Origin: Tengunoibacter tsumagoiensis
Lineage (GTDB): Bacteria > Chloroflexota > Ktedonobacteria > Ktedonobacterales > Ktedonobacteraceae
Length of the DNA stretch: 64,000 nucleotides
Assembly: GCF_003967535.1 (NCBI RefSeq)
Contig: NZ_BIFR01000001.1
Coordinates: forward strand, 797,493 to 861,492
Direction: 5' to 3'
The translations under genes were made by a program, and so were the position numbers. A model generated the notes under the pieces. It saw only the letters and a list, made by a program, of their open reading frames with translations. It made no database searches and was not told the DNA's origin. Shown here piece after piece: positions 28,850-37,932 of this stretch (position 1 is the first letter of the stretch; each line of letters begins with the position of its first letter).

Positions 28850-30832
28850 GTGTCTTCTGAATATTTGGGCCCAGGACCGGACCCTAACACACGTGAGCTG
28901 TCATCCCCATCCAATGATATTGGACAGGATGAACAGCTTACATCTCAAACGGTGCGCAGAGAGGAACCCATTGAAGAGCTGTCTGTGCCCTCTTCTGAGC
29001 TTGAAACAGTTCAGCAAGCAGAAACAGTTCAGCAGCCAGAGCAGATCGTTCAGCAGCCTGCTCCTCCAGTATCTAGCTATCCACCACCGCCCTCCTTTTA
29101 TATGCCACCAGCTCAGCCGGTTCCACCGTCTTATTATGGAGCTCAACCTCAGCCAGCCCAGCCACAGCCCCAGTATCCAGGCTACTATCCTAATGGACAA
29201 CCAGCGCCACAGCCCCAGTATCCAGGCTACTATCCTAATGGACAACCAGCGCCACAGCCCCAGCATTCGGGCTATTATCCCAATGGACAGCCAGCGCCAC
29301 AGCCCCAGCACCCGGGCCATTATCCCAACGGACAGCCAGTGCCACAGCCCCAGCACCCGGGCTATTATCCCGACGGACAGCCAGTGCCACAGCCCCAGCA
29401 CCCGGGCCATTATCCCAATGGACAGCCAGCGCCGCAGCCCTATTATCCGGGCTACTATCCCAACGGACAGCCAGTGCCACCATATGCAGGTCAGTATCCT
29501 GACGGACAGTCATATACAGTCCCCCCAGGCTACTATCCGCCACAGGCTTATATGCCAGCGCCTCGCTATGCTTATCCACAGAAGCCCAGACGGGATACCT
29601 ACCTGTTTGTCATTGGAATCATTGCCTTTGCAGCCTCAATGATCGTGCTGTTAACCGGCATGGTCTGTGCCTTGATTGCCTTGATTGAAGCGATTATACC
29701 TTCAGAGAGTGTAAAGGCCAGCGCACAATTTAGTGGCGTTGTCCTTTTTGTAGCGCTTGCTACCGCTGGTCTGGTTGGTGGTGGATTTAGCTGCTACCAT
29801 AGTGCTCGTTCGCTTTTCTGGCGTAAGCCTTCAGCCTCTTTAAAGCTACCAACCTTCTGGATCTTTTTTGGTGCTTACATCATATTAGTTACCATTGGCT
29901 TTATTATTCGCGATAATAATGACACCTTTGCCATTCAGCCCTTAATTGTCAGCCTGATCATGCTGGCTGGACTCTTGCCAGCGCTGGCAGTCTTCTCTCT
30001 GGCAGTGCGGCGGCTCCGCAAGCGTAGCGATGTCACCAGAGCGACAACCTGGCGGCGTTTTACATTATCCATTGTCAGTGGAGCGACATTTGGCATTCTG
30101 ATCGCTTTAATTCTCGAGCTTATCTTAACGCTTGTCGCGGCTGTCGAGTTTCGACTTAGCTTGAGTAGCTTATTCTTAACTGATCCTAATGCCCCCTTGC
30201 CAACCGATCCCACTGGCATCATCTTCACGTTCTTCCTGGCTTCAGTGATTGCGCCCCTTGTGGAAGAGGCCGTGAAACCGCTAGCCGTGGTTGTCCTGAT
30301 CAGACGTATTAATAGTGCAGCCGAAGCGTTTATACTTGGTATGGCCTGTGGCATTGGCTTTGACCTTGTCGAGACCTCAAGCTATATTAGTCAGGGCTAT
30401 CATAACTGGCTTGATATTGCTCTGGAGCGTAGTTCGGCTGGTTTATTACATGGCTTTGGGGCCGGCATGGTCGCTCTGGGCTGGTACTTTCTCACTCATC
30501 GTGACTCAATTCGCAATCACATCTGGGTTGGAATCGGCTGTGGAGCTTATGCAGTGCTACAACATGCCATCTGGAATGGCTCCAGCATGCTGGCATTATT
30601 GCCCGATCCAGTTGGACCATACCTTGATAGCGGCGTGATCAATATCGGTAGCTACCCAATGCCCTCCTTGCTGCTCGTTTATATTGCCGAGACGATTCTC
30701 ATGCTCGTCTTCTTCTTCTATGTTACCAGACAACTGAGGAAACTCACTGTCAGGAAGGCTGCTGAAAACAGCACACAGAACAAACAAGAAGTGCCAGTAG
30801 AGATCGACTCATCAGCGGCTCATGGAGCCTGA
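28850..30832 (+). CDS. PrsW-family intramembrane protease-like protein with Pro/Gln/Tyr repeat tail
   Basis: 660 residues. The N-terminal 230 residues are cytoplasmic and repetitive: about eight copies of a 15-residue unit like YPGYYPNGQPAPQPQ, encoded by a 45-bp DNA repeat. At least eight membrane helices follow. The PrsW signature is present: VEEAVKPL (the Glu-Glu-x-x-Lys motif near residue 472), GMACGIGFDLVE, and His in LLHGFGAG and LQHAIWNG. PrsW-type proteases cut anti-sigma factors in the membrane. GTG 28850 is chosen over TTG 28826 because AAAGAAGG (28833-28840) is 9 nt before it. A short hairpin follows the stop. Confidence 0.8.
   Translation: MSSEYLGPGPDPNTRELSSPSNDIGQDEQLTSQTVRREEPIEELSVPSSELETVQQAETVQQPEQIVQQPAPPVSSYPPPPSFYMPPAQPVPPSYYGAQPQPAQPQPQYPGYYPNGQPAPQPQYPGYYPNGQPAPQPQHSGYYPNGQPAPQPQHPGHYPNGQPVPQPQHPGYYPDGQPVPQPQHPGHYPNGQPAPQPYYPGYYPNGQPVPPYAGQYPDGQSYTVPPGYYPPQAYMPAPRYAYPQKPRRDTYLFVIGIIAFAASMIVLLTGMVCALIALIEAIIPSESVKASAQFSGVVLFVALATAGLVGGGFSCYHSARSLFWRKPSASLKLPTFWIFFGAYIILVTIGFIIRDNNDTFAIQPLIVSLIMLAGLLPALAVFSLAVRRLRKRSDVTRATTWRRFTLSIVSGATFGILIALILELILTLVAAVEFRLSLSSLFLTDPNAPLPTDPTGIIFTFFLASVIAPLVEEAVKPLAVVVLIRRINSAAEAFILGMACGIGFDLVETSSYISQGYHNWLDIALERSSAGLLHGFGAGMVALGWYFLTHRDSIRNHIWVGIGCGAYAVLQHAIWNGSSMLALLPDPVGPYLDSGVINIGSYPMPSLLLVYIAETILMLVFFFYVTRQLRKLTVRKAAENSTQNKQEVPVEIDSSAAHGA
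29160..29500 (+). repeat. 45-bp in-frame tandem repeat in the PrsW-like gene
   Basis: Units begin CAGCCCCAG(T/C)AT(C/T)C and encode YPGYYPNGQPAPQPQ-like 15-mers. About eight copies show third-base and A/V, G/D variation, as in repeats that expand and contract. It also opens a long shadow frame on both strands. Confidence 0.85.
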
Positions 30833-30833
30833 T

Positions 30834-30863
30834 ACTCTATCTGATACTTTAAAAGGATAGAGT
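30834..30863 (+). terminator. Short hairpin after the PrsW-like gene
   Basis: ACTCTATC (30834-30841) pairs with GATAGAGT (30856-30863) over a 14-nt loop. The T-tract is poor, so the terminator call is tentative. Confidence 0.4.
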
Positions 30864-30979
30864 TGGATCTATGGATTGGCGATCGTCGAGTTTGATTATT
30901 GTTTATAATTAATGGTAGCATAGGTAGAACAGTAGAATATTGAGAAGTGTTGGATTGATAGTGCTAGGAGGCGGTTACA

Positions 30980-31420
30980 ATGGCGGATGCACAGCTTGTA
31001 GATCTTCTCAAAAGTGGAGGGATCGATGCATGGAATCAGTGGCGGCAGTCTCATAGCTCAACGCAGGTAGATCTTAGTCGGGCTGAACTCAGTGGAGCCA
31101 TGCTGGGAGAGATGGATCTGCATAACGTTAATCTCAAAGACGCGAACCTCAGTCAAGCAGACCTTAATCATTGTAATCTCCACAAAGCTGATCTGACCCG
31201 CGCTGATCTGAGTGGAGCAAATCTGGCCAACGCTAACCTCAACCGCAGTAACCTTACCTATGCCAACTTCTTCTCCGCCGATTGCTCTGGGGCCGATCTG
31301 ACCGGCTCGGATCTGACACAGACAAATTTTCTCCTCGCTAATTTGAATGGAACAAATTTTAGGGATACAAATATCACTGAGGAACAGCGCAAAAGTGCTC
31401 GCAGGCGAGTACTTTTTTAA
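30980..31420 (+). CDS. Pentapeptide-repeat protein
   Basis: 146 residues. After an N-terminal helix pair (about 1-30), the A(D/N)Lxx pattern repeats from about residue 34 to 135 (DLSRAELSGAML, ANLSQADLNHCNL, ADLTRADLSGANL). These proteins fold as a right-handed four-sided beta-helix; some shield DNA gyrase from quinolones, but most have no known role. AGGAGG precedes ATG 30980 at a good distance. The terminator hairpin is built into the last codons (ARRRVLF). Confidence 0.9.
   Translation: MADAQLVDLLKSGGIDAWNQWRQSHSSTQVDLSRAELSGAMLGEMDLHNVNLKDANLSQADLNHCNLHKADLTRADLSGANLANANLNRSNLTYANFFSADCSGADLTGSDLTQTNFLLANLNGTNFRDTNITEEQRKSARRRVLF
31391..31416 (+). terminator. Terminator overlapping the end of the pentapeptide gene
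   Basis: AAAAGTGCTCG (31391-31401) pairs with CGAGTACTTTT (31406-31416), with one G-U pair, around CAGG. The T-run follows directly and contains the stop codon. The hairpin therefore lies inside the coding frame. Confidence 0.7.
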
Positions 31421-31431
31421 GCCAGCCAGTA

Positions 31432-31469
31432 AGGTAGCTGCTTCACATCGTGGCAGCTACCTGTCTTTT
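31432..31469 (+). terminator. Second terminator after the pentapeptide gene
   Basis: AGGTAGCTGC (31432-31441) and GCAGCTACCT (31453-31462), a perfect 10-bp stem with an 11-nt loop, followed by GTCTTTT. Confidence 0.75.
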
Positions 31470-31670
31470 CCCGCAACCTCTCCTTGCATAAATGATCTCC
31501 AAACTCTTTATCGTCGTAGTTACCTGCTGAGAGGCCATTAGCCGCCTTTTTTTGTTCCCCAATATGATGATATATAGCCCTCTAGTCATAGAAAAGGAGC
31601 AAAATAGCGCCCTCAGACAAACTACAGAGTATAATAACAACAGGTGAGATAGTCAGGAAAGGGAGCGAGG

Positions 31671-31961
31671 GTGAGAGCCGAATTGCCCACTGAGATACAG
31701 CAACAACTGGCTGGCTACGGTATTCAGCACTATGGCGAAATAGAGCTGAGAGAAGAGCTAGAGGCCAGGATACAGACCTATACGCTGTTCAAATTGGCAG
31801 ATTGGCCCGCGCGGCGCTGGAAATGCCGCTACCGACTGATGATGGGCGAGGGCATGTATGATGCACAGAGCGTCCCCGAAGCATACGCACGCGGATTGCT
31901 CGCCATCTTGCAATCGCCAGACAAGAGCGCTTCTACACAGGAAACCGGGGAAACGCACTAA
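31671..31961 (+). CDS. Small hypothetical protein (96 residues)
   Basis: GTG start at 31671 with AAGGGAG upstream. The protein is mostly helical, rich in Glu, Arg and Leu, with an aromatic/basic centre (DWPARRWKCRYRLMMGEG). No signal peptide, membrane helix or known motif is visible. It stands between the pentapeptide gene and panD, with a terminator on the left, so it is probably monocistronic or read into panD. Codon use looks like its neighbours, and the ribosome site supports it as real. Confidence 0.55.
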   Translation: MRAELPTEIQQQLAGYGIQHYGEIELREELEARIQTYTLFKLADWPARRWKCRYRLMMGEGMYDAQSVPEAYARGLLAILQSPDKSASTQETGETH

Positions 31962-32231
31962 GCAATCTTGACACAAAAGCGGTCACATTCCACGTTCGTT
32001 GGTACATTGCTCCTAGTTTGTGCCCAATGTCCACATTCTATCGTTTAATAAAGTAGATAGGTAGCGGACTGGTGGACGAGACTGATGCGATTGCCTATCG
32101 ATATATGCTAGAACACTAACAGAACACTATAATCCTGTTATTAGTATAAGCCTTTGACCTCTTCCCGAAGCTCCAATTCAGGTGGGGGACAGAAGTAAGC
32201 CTTTTAGTAGAGGAAAGGAACCATACCACTT

Positions 32232-32654
32232 ATGTTACGAACCATGTGCAAAGGAAAGATCCATCGCGCTACCGTTACCCAGGCCAACCTGAACTATATT
32301 GGCAGCATCACGATCGACCAGGACCTGCTAGAGGCAGCCGACATTTATCCTTATGAAAAAGTACAGGTCGTTAATATCAACAATGGTTCACGCCTGGAAA
32401 CATATGCAATTGCTGGTGCTCGGGGTTCCGGTGTCATCTGCCTCAATGGTGCAGCCGCCCGTTTGACTTCAGAAGGCGATATCGTCATTGTGATTAATTA
32501 TGGTCAGTTTACCGAAGCTGAAGTCCGCAAGCTCGTTCCACAGGTAGTGTTTGTAGACGAGAATAATCGTATCACCGAGAAAAAAGAAGTCCCTTTGATC
32601 GAAATGCTGCCCGAGTATGATGAGACCGGCGATTTAGAAGTTGCTCTTTCCTAA
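32232..32654 (+). CDS. panD: Aspartate 1-decarboxylase
   Basis: 140 residues. The proenzyme cleavage site Gly24-Ser25 ([11 protein letters not shown]) is present. Cleavage makes the pyruvoyl group that decarboxylates aspartate to beta-alanine for pantothenate and CoA synthesis. [16 protein letters not shown], VNNxNG-like [14 protein letters not shown] and [16 protein letters not shown] are standard PanD stretches. GAGGAAAGGAA lies before ATG 32232. Other pan genes are not adjacent. Confidence 0.96.
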   Translation: MLRTMCKGKIHRATVTQANLNYIGSITIDQDLLEAADIYPYEKVQVVNINNGSRLETYAIAGARGSGVICLNGAAARLTSEGDIVIVINYGQFTEAEVRKLVPQVVFVDENNRITEKKEVPLIEMLPEYDETGDLEVALS

Positions 32655-32787
32655 TCAGTAACTTCGAGTAGTTCAGTTCATTCGGCCAGATGGTTGGATG
32701 AATTACTACTTGGCCTCCTCCCTAACAAACGTTAGTAAGTCTCCTGCCAGGCTACCCTCTCCAACAAAAACATGATATAGTATCAGT

Positions 32788-33438
32788 ATGCGCATTACCT
32801 CATTACAACCGCAGGCCACCAATCCTGATCGTATAAACGTTTTTGTTGACGATCAATTTTTGCTGGGTGTCAGTACCCTTGTCGTGGTGAATCTGGGTCT
32901 CAAGATTGGACAGGAGCTCACTAACGATCAGATAACACAGTTGCAACAAGAAGAGGCCCGGCAGCAGGCTGTTGAGCGGGCATTGAACTATCTTTCGTTT
33001 CGTCCGCGTAGCCGTGAAGAGGTGCGCCGTTATCTTAAGCGTAAAGAGACTCCGCCTGAGATTATTGATGCAGTTCTGGTGCGTTTAGATGCGCTGGAGC
33101 TGATCAACGATCAATCCTTTACGGAGTTCTGGATTGATGCCCGTGAGCGTTCCAGTCCCAAAGGCGCTCAGGCCATCAAGCATGAGCTGCGCCAGAAGGG
33201 CGTGAAGCGCGAAGTTATTGACGAGATGGTCACTGACGAGCAGGATGAGGAGCTGGCGCTGCGTGCCGCCGAAAAGAAAGCCATCTCCCTGATCAGGCAG
33301 CCTGATATCGATTATAAAACCTTCTACAATCGGCTTGGATCGTTTCTACAGCGCCGTGGTTTTAGCTACGAGATAGTTAAAAAAGTAGTGAAAGCTCTCT
33401 GGGAGGAGCTCAAACAAGAGCCCACCGAAGAGGAATAA
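32788..33438 (+). CDS. recX: Regulatory protein RecX
   Basis: 216 residues with three RecX helical repeats: AVERALNYLSFRPRSREEVRRYL (first), LINDQSFTEFWIDARERSSPKG (second) and the C-terminal RQPDIDYKTFYNRLGSFLQRRGFSYEIV-type repeat. RecX caps RecA filaments and limits recombination. recA is not in the window. It ends 5 bp from the convergent methyltransferase gene. A TATAGT (32772-32777) just upstream of ATG would give an almost leaderless transcript, but the -35 box is poor. Confidence 0.92.
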   Translation: MRITSLQPQATNPDRINVFVDDQFLLGVSTLVVVNLGLKIGQELTNDQITQLQQEEARQQAVERALNYLSFRPRSREEVRRYLKRKETPPEIIDAVLVRLDALELINDQSFTEFWIDARERSSPKGAQAIKHELRQKGVKREVIDEMVTDEQDEELALRAAEKKAISLIRQPDIDYKTFYNRLGSFLQRRGFSYEIVKKVVKALWEELKQEPTEEE

Positions 33439-33443
33439 CAAGG

Positions 33444-34289
33444 TTATTTATATGCAACGACTCCAAAGGCTTCGGGATGACGCACTACCCGACTGAAGCC
33501 AGCTTCTTGCAGGCGTTTGAGCGCCCCACGTGTCACTGTTCCACTCGATTTGCTATTGAGATCCCCAATATAGTGAAAGAGGCGTCCTCCTTTTTTGAGG
33601 ACGCGATAGAGCTCTTGATAGAAGACGCGAGAATAGAGCTCTCCGGCCAGACTAAAGACTGGTGGATCATGGACAATGCGTGAGAAGCTATCGCTTTCAA
33701 AGGTGGGGACGAGCTCATAGGAATCGCCCATAAGTTGTTGAATTTTCGGATTGGTAAAGAGCGATTGAGACCATGGGTTCTGGCGTGCAATCGTCTGTGC
33801 CCCCGGATCAAGCTCAATTGTGACGACCTGCTCAGCTGTTCTGGCGGCTTCGATGGCGGTATAGCCCAGTCCGGTTGCGGTATCTAAGACCCTTCCAACC
33901 ATCGGGGCAATCGTTGCAATCTTTTTATGGGTGTCCTCCATTGGGTCGATATCGACAATCCGATGCATTGTGAAGCCTGCGATGAGCATACTGGGTGTGC
34001 GTTTCGTAGGGAGGAGGCTACACATACGATTGGTCTCCTCTGAGAAGATCTGAATGGGGCGTATCCCTGCGGCCTCTACTGCAAAACAGGTCACTTTTGA
34101 GCGCTGAATCTTCTCAATCTGCTCCCAGCTTAGCTGTTCCCCACCGGGAAAGAAGGCACCTTCTGCAGAGAGCATCACTGGAACCATAGAGAGCCCGAGA
34201 TCAGGCGAGAGCTGTATCTTCACCTGGCCTTGTTGAAAAGCTTTGAGAAGAGCCTCTGCCTGTATATATGAGAGCGTGATTGTAGCCAT
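33444..34289 (-). CDS. Class I SAM-dependent methyltransferase-like protein
   Basis: 281 residues. After an N-terminal domain, motif I is [12 protein letters not shown], followed by an acidic residue in VTIELDPG and HDPPVF in the motif IV position, similar to the (D/N)PP of N-methyltransferases. The full pattern resembles the archaeal-type predicted methyltransferases (COG2521-like); the target is unknown. ATG 34287-34289 has AAGGAAG upstream on the minus strand, and the predicted promoter puts the transcript start near 34327, so a start at 34328 is unlikely. Confidence 0.8.
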   Translation of the reverse strand: MATITLSYIQAEALLKAFQQGQVKIQLSPDLGLSMVPVMLSAEGAFFPGGEQLSWEQIEKIQRSKVTCFAVEAAGIRPIQIFSEETNRMCSLLPTKRTPSMLIAGFTMHRIVDIDPMEDTHKKIATIAPMVGRVLDTATGLGYTAIEAARTAEQVVTIELDPGAQTIARQNPWSQSLFTNPKIQQLMGDSYELVPTFESDSFSRIVHDPPVFSLAGELYSRVFYQELYRVLKKGGRLFHYIGDLNSKSSGTVTRGALKRLQEAGFSRVVRHPEAFGVVAYK

Positions 34290-34333
34290 TCTACTTCCTT
34301 TATCTTTGCTTGCTCGTCGCTGATCCATTCTCT

Positions 34334-34362
34334 AGTATAGGGGGTACCGCTGGCTTGCGCAA
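34334..34362 (-). promoter_or_regulatory. Promoter of the methyltransferase gene
   Basis: On the minus strand, TTGCGC (34357-34362), 17 nt, TATACT (34334-34339). The start point would be near 34327, giving a leader of about 38 nt. Confidence 0.6.
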
Positions 34363-34392
34363 GGGCACATCCCATCAGGTCTCCAATACTGT

Positions 34393-35424
34393 TGAGCTTC
34401 ACATGGGTGCCCCCTGCATGGCCAATGGGAACACGGGACATGGGAAATGATGTTATGGAGGGGCTCACATGGCGGAAGGGGATGTTTAGGCAGGAGACAA
34501 GCGACCTGCCCTACTTGTATAGTTAATCATGCACCATTTCGAATATAAAACATTGTAAAGTAGGGAAAGCTGCTTGTCTCTTTCCACTGCTCCCTCTCCA
34601 CGATGTGAGCCCCTGCATGGCCTAATGGGAACACGGGACATGGGAAATGATGTTATGGTGGGGCTCACATGGCGGAAGGGGATGTTTAGGCAGGAGACAA
34701 GCGACCTGCCCTACTTGTATAGTTAATCATGCACCATTTCGAATATAAAACACTGTAAAGTAGGGAAAGTCGCTTGTCTCTTTCCACTGTTCCCCCTCCG
34801 CTTTGTGAGCCCCTGCATGGCCTAATGGGAACATGGGAAATGGGCAATGATGTTATGGTGGGGCTCACATGGCGGAAGGGGATGTTTAGGCAGGAGACAA
34901 GCGACCTGCCATACTTGTATAGTTAATCATGCACCATTTCGAATATAAAACACTGTAAAGTAGGGAAAGTCGCTTGTCTCTTTCCACTGTTCCCCCTCCG
35001 CTTTGTGAGCCCCTGCATGGCCTAATGGGAACATGGGAAATGGGCAATGATGTTATGGTGAGGCTCACATGGCGGAAGGGGATGTTTAGGCAGGAGACAA
35101 GCGACCTGCCCTACTTGTCTTATCATGTATTGATCATTTAACAGGTAAAACACTGTAAAGTAGGGAAAGTCGCTTGTCTCTTTCCACTGTTCCCTCTCCA
35201 CGATGTGAGCCCATCCATGGCCTAATGGGAACATGGGAAATGGGAAAGGAAGTTATGGAGGGGCTCACATGGTGGAAGGGGATGTTTAGGCAGGAGACAA
35301 GCGACCTGCCCTACTTGTATAGTTGATCATGCACCATTTCGAATATAAAACACTGTAAAGTAGGGAAAGTCGCTTGTCTCTTTCCACTGTTCCCCCATCC
35401 GCTCGGTGAGCCCCTCCATAGTTC
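34393..35424. repeat. 200-bp structured tandem repeat array
   Basis: Units start with GGCGGAAGGGGATGTTTAGG at 34471, 34671, 34871, 35071 and 35271 (exactly 200 bp apart), with a partial unit before the first and a partial last unit. Each unit holds a stem of 10 + 8 bp: GACAAGCGAC/GTCGCTTGTC and CCCTACTT/AAGTAGGG (second unit: 34696-34716 with 34758-34778) around a 41-nt AT-rich loop. A second stem is GTGAGCCCC/GGGGCTCAC (34805-34813 with 34860-34868). The stems are kept, but the loop of the fourth unit (from about 35120) is replaced by a different sequence. No promoter or gene was identified inside; the 60-residue frames repeated every 200 bp are by-products. Confidence 0.85.
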
Positions 35425-37684
35425 AATGAAAAAGGCTACCATGGGTGGTCTGGCTATTGTTAGAAGGAGTGGCTATAGACGGCGTGGAATACGCAGTTGC
35501 TGTAGGAGGTGGCATGGTCTGGAGAGTGGTGGTAGGAGGTGGAGATTGTATAGTGGTCTGAGGAGTGGTGGTGGGAGGTGGAGATGGTATAGCGGTGGCG
35601 GTAGGAGATGGTTCTGGAGTGCTGGAGGTTGCTGTAGGTGGAGGAACCTGTATATTGGTATTAGGTGTGGCCGTAGGTGTCACTACCATAGGAATAGTCG
35701 CACTGATAGTGACCTTGATGAACACTGATCGCATATTTTGTTGCGAGCCCGTAGTCTGAATAAAAGTGATAATGCCGCTATAGACGCCAGGAGACCAGCT
35801 TGAGACGGCAGGTGAAAAGGCCACTGTGACGGGTTGCTGCGGAGTTAAAGGTCCACTATTCGGAGTAATCTGAGTCCATTTTAAGGCATCACCAGACGCG
35901 CTATAGGTTCCTGTACTGCCACAGTTGAGCAGAGGAAGCGTCTGTGTTGGCGGATTACTCCCTTGAACTGCCGTAAAATCCAGCTCATTGGCTCCAACCA
36001 TCATACATGCAACAGGTTGTATCCGCAGTCTGACCATGATAGTACTGCTGCCCGCATTGGTTGTAATCTTGATATGACCAACGTACTCTCCAACGCTGAG
36101 ATTCGTGCTATCAACCCCTACAGCCAGTTGGATCATCTCGCCAGCCTCAATAGTGCCAGTCACTGGCCGACTGATCAGTAGCCAGCCGTTATCGACACTG
36201 ATGGACCATGTCCCACCTCCACAGCCTGGTCCATTGCTCAGCGTGGTCGTTTGCAGGTCAGGATCGCCCTGCCCATCCTTAATCGTAAAATTCAGAACGG
36301 GAGTCTGACCACTCAGGCAGATCGGCTGAGCGAAGGTATTTTGTGGCCCGGATGGTGTGACAGGTGAGGTTGTCACGATTGTGACTCCTGCAACGGTGGC
36401 AGTTGGTTTCGTCGCTTTTGAGGACCTGCTATGAGCGCCATAGGTTGAAGAACCAGACCTTTGCCGGGTTAATGGCTGATCTTGTGGAGCCGTTCTATCA
36501 GGTGTATGCCAGAGCGTGACGGTTAGTAGTACAAGCGAAAAAGCCAGGAGGGCAGCCAGTAAGAGACCGGGCAGAAGCCAGCGTCTTGTCTGGCGTTGAT
36601 TTTCTGGAACGGCTGACAGAACCGAGGATTCTGCCTTAAGCTGAGTTGCATAGAGATCCTCGGGTTTTGTGGCCAATGCGATGGCTGGCTTGTGGGGCGA
36701 ACCCTCGTTGCCCGGCCCCACCTCGGACTGTTGTGTTGCATAGATAAGCTCGGGATGAGGACGAACATAGCACGATAGGGCCGTCTCTCTCGCCTGTGAT
36801 AAAGAGGATTGGTGAGAGAAGCTCGTGCTGGAATCAGAAGAGATAATGAATGATGACCGCATTGACCTGCGGAGCTCCTGCGCAAACTCTCGCACAGAGG
36901 CGAAACGTTGATCAGGATCTTTAGCGAGCGCCTTCCCAACGACCTCGGCTACAGCCAGCGGGAGCGAGCGATTCTTCTCACAGAGTGCAGGCGGACGTGC
37001 ATGCAAATGTTGTCCATACATCTCAGGCAAAGAACCCTGGAAAGGAAGCTCACCAGCAAGCCACTCATAAACAACAACTCCCAGGGCATATTGATCGCTG
37101 GCTGGTCGCGGCAGCCCCATAATCTGCTCAGGAGCCATATAGGCCACCGTCCCAGAAGCGGCCTTCTTGCCCTGCTGAGAGACAGCCGACGAAGTAACCA
37201 GTGCGATCCCAAAATCACTGAGCAGAATCTGTTGCTGGCTGCCAATCAACATATTTTCAGGTTTAATGTCGCGATGAATGATTTTATGCTCATGGGCATA
37301 GTCTAGAGCATGCGCCAGTTGTTCCACATATGGAACAACCTGAGCCAGTGGCACCTGGTAGCCTCGAGGATGGCGTTGACGCAGAGTGCCATTGGGGGCA
37401 TACTGCATAATGATAAAAGGCTCATTGTGCTCAACCCCACAGTCCATGACTCTGATAATAGCAGGATGATCTAGAGCCGCAATGGTGCGGGCCTCACAGA
37501 GAAAAAGTGATAGATCACGAGAGATGATAGATTGATTGAGAAGCTTAATCGCTGCAAGAGAGTCCAGATGAATATGTTCTCCCAGATAAACCTCTGCAAA
37601 TCCCCCCACTCCCACTAAACGCGTCAAGCGATAATTAGCAAACTGCTGACCAATGCGGTCAGATGTTTGATCACTCATAGTCAT
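35423..37684 (-). CDS. Membrane Ser/Thr protein kinase with BACON-like extracellular domains
   Basis: 753 residues. Kinase domain at about 10-275: G-loop VGVGGFAEVYLGEH, VAIK-type AAIKLL, HRDIKPEN, DFG and APEQ. A juxtamembrane part and one helix follow (about 366-390, LLPGLLLAALLAFSLVLLTV). The outer part has two BACON/immunoglobulin-like repeats (GGGTWSISVDNGWLLIS and KWTQITPNSGPLTPQQPVTV), which in other proteins bind glycans or mucin-like ligands. A Pro/Thr tail follows. Such kinases sense cell-wall or outside ligands. The start has GAAGGA nearby; ATG 37678 is an alternative. The 3' end touches the last copy of the 200-bp array. Confidence 0.9.
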   Translation of the reverse strand: MTMSDQTSDRIGQQFANYRLTRLVGVGGFAEVYLGEHIHLDSLAAIKLLNQSIISRDLSLFLCEARTIAALDHPAIIRVMDCGVEHNEPFIIMQYAPNGTLRQRHPRGYQVPLAQVVPYVEQLAHALDYAHEHKIIHRDIKPENMLIGSQQQILLSDFGIALVTSSAVSQQGKKAASGTVAYMAPEQIMGLPRPASDQYALGVVVYEWLAGELPFQGSLPEMYGQHLHARPPALCEKNRSLPLAVAEVVGKALAKDPDQRFASVREFAQELRRSMRSSFIISSDSSTSFSHQSSLSQARETALSCYVRPHPELIYATQQSEVGPGNEGSPHKPAIALATKPEDLYATQLKAESSVLSAVPENQRQTRRWLLPGLLLAALLAFSLVLLTVTLWHTPDRTAPQDQPLTRQRSGSSTYGAHSRSSKATKPTATVAGVTIVTTSPVTPSGPQNTFAQPICLSGQTPVLNFTIKDGQGDPDLQTTTLSNGPGCGGGTWSISVDNGWLLISRPVTGTIEAGEMIQLAVGVDSTNLSVGEYVGHIKITTNAGSSTIMVRLRIQPVACMMVGANELDFTAVQGSNPPTQTLPLLNCGSTGTYSASGDALKWTQITPNSGPLTPQQPVTVAFSPAVSSWSPGVYSGIITFIQTTGSQQNMRSVFIKVTISATIPMVVTPTATPNTNIQVPPPTATSSTPEPSPTATAIPSPPPTTTPQTTIQSPPPTTTLQTMPPPTATAYSTPSIATPSNNSQTTHGSLFH

Positions 37685-37873
37685 TTATCCTTCGCAACCT
37701 CTTGTGCAGAAGCTTTAGTCATCGATACAATGCTGTTTAGCTGGTATAAAGTTTGTAGATCAACCGAATAATATATAGATTAGCATAAAACTCATTGTTT
37801 AAACAATTACTATGCGTAATGATATAGATATGGCTATTTCCTCATAAATAGCTATTTATAATTGAGTATAGAA

Positions 37874-37912
37874 GGCACCCATAGGCCACGTTTACAACGG
37901 CCTATGAGTGCC
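37874..37912 (-). terminator. Terminator of the secreted HEIAEW protein gene
   Basis: GGCAC-C-CATAGGCC (37874-37887) pairs with GGCCTATG-A-GTGCC (37899-37912), 13 pairs with one mismatch. On the minus strand it is followed by TTCTATACT. Confidence 0.6.
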
Positions 37913-37932
37913 CCTCTATAGCGGGAGTTGTT

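Noticed and set aside
28893..29642. 249-codon frame over the PrsW-like gene
   Set aside because: Shadow of the 45-bp repeats in another frame; the true frame has the membrane protease domain and a good start.
34486..35068. Three 60-codon minus-strand frames exactly 200 bp apart
   Set aside because: They are copies of the 200-bp repeat unit. No ribosome site, and the frame is lost where a unit differs.
34393..35424. CRISPR array or retron
   Set aside because: Units are near-identical over the whole 200 bp, without short repeats and unique spacers, and no cas or reverse transcriptase gene is nearby.
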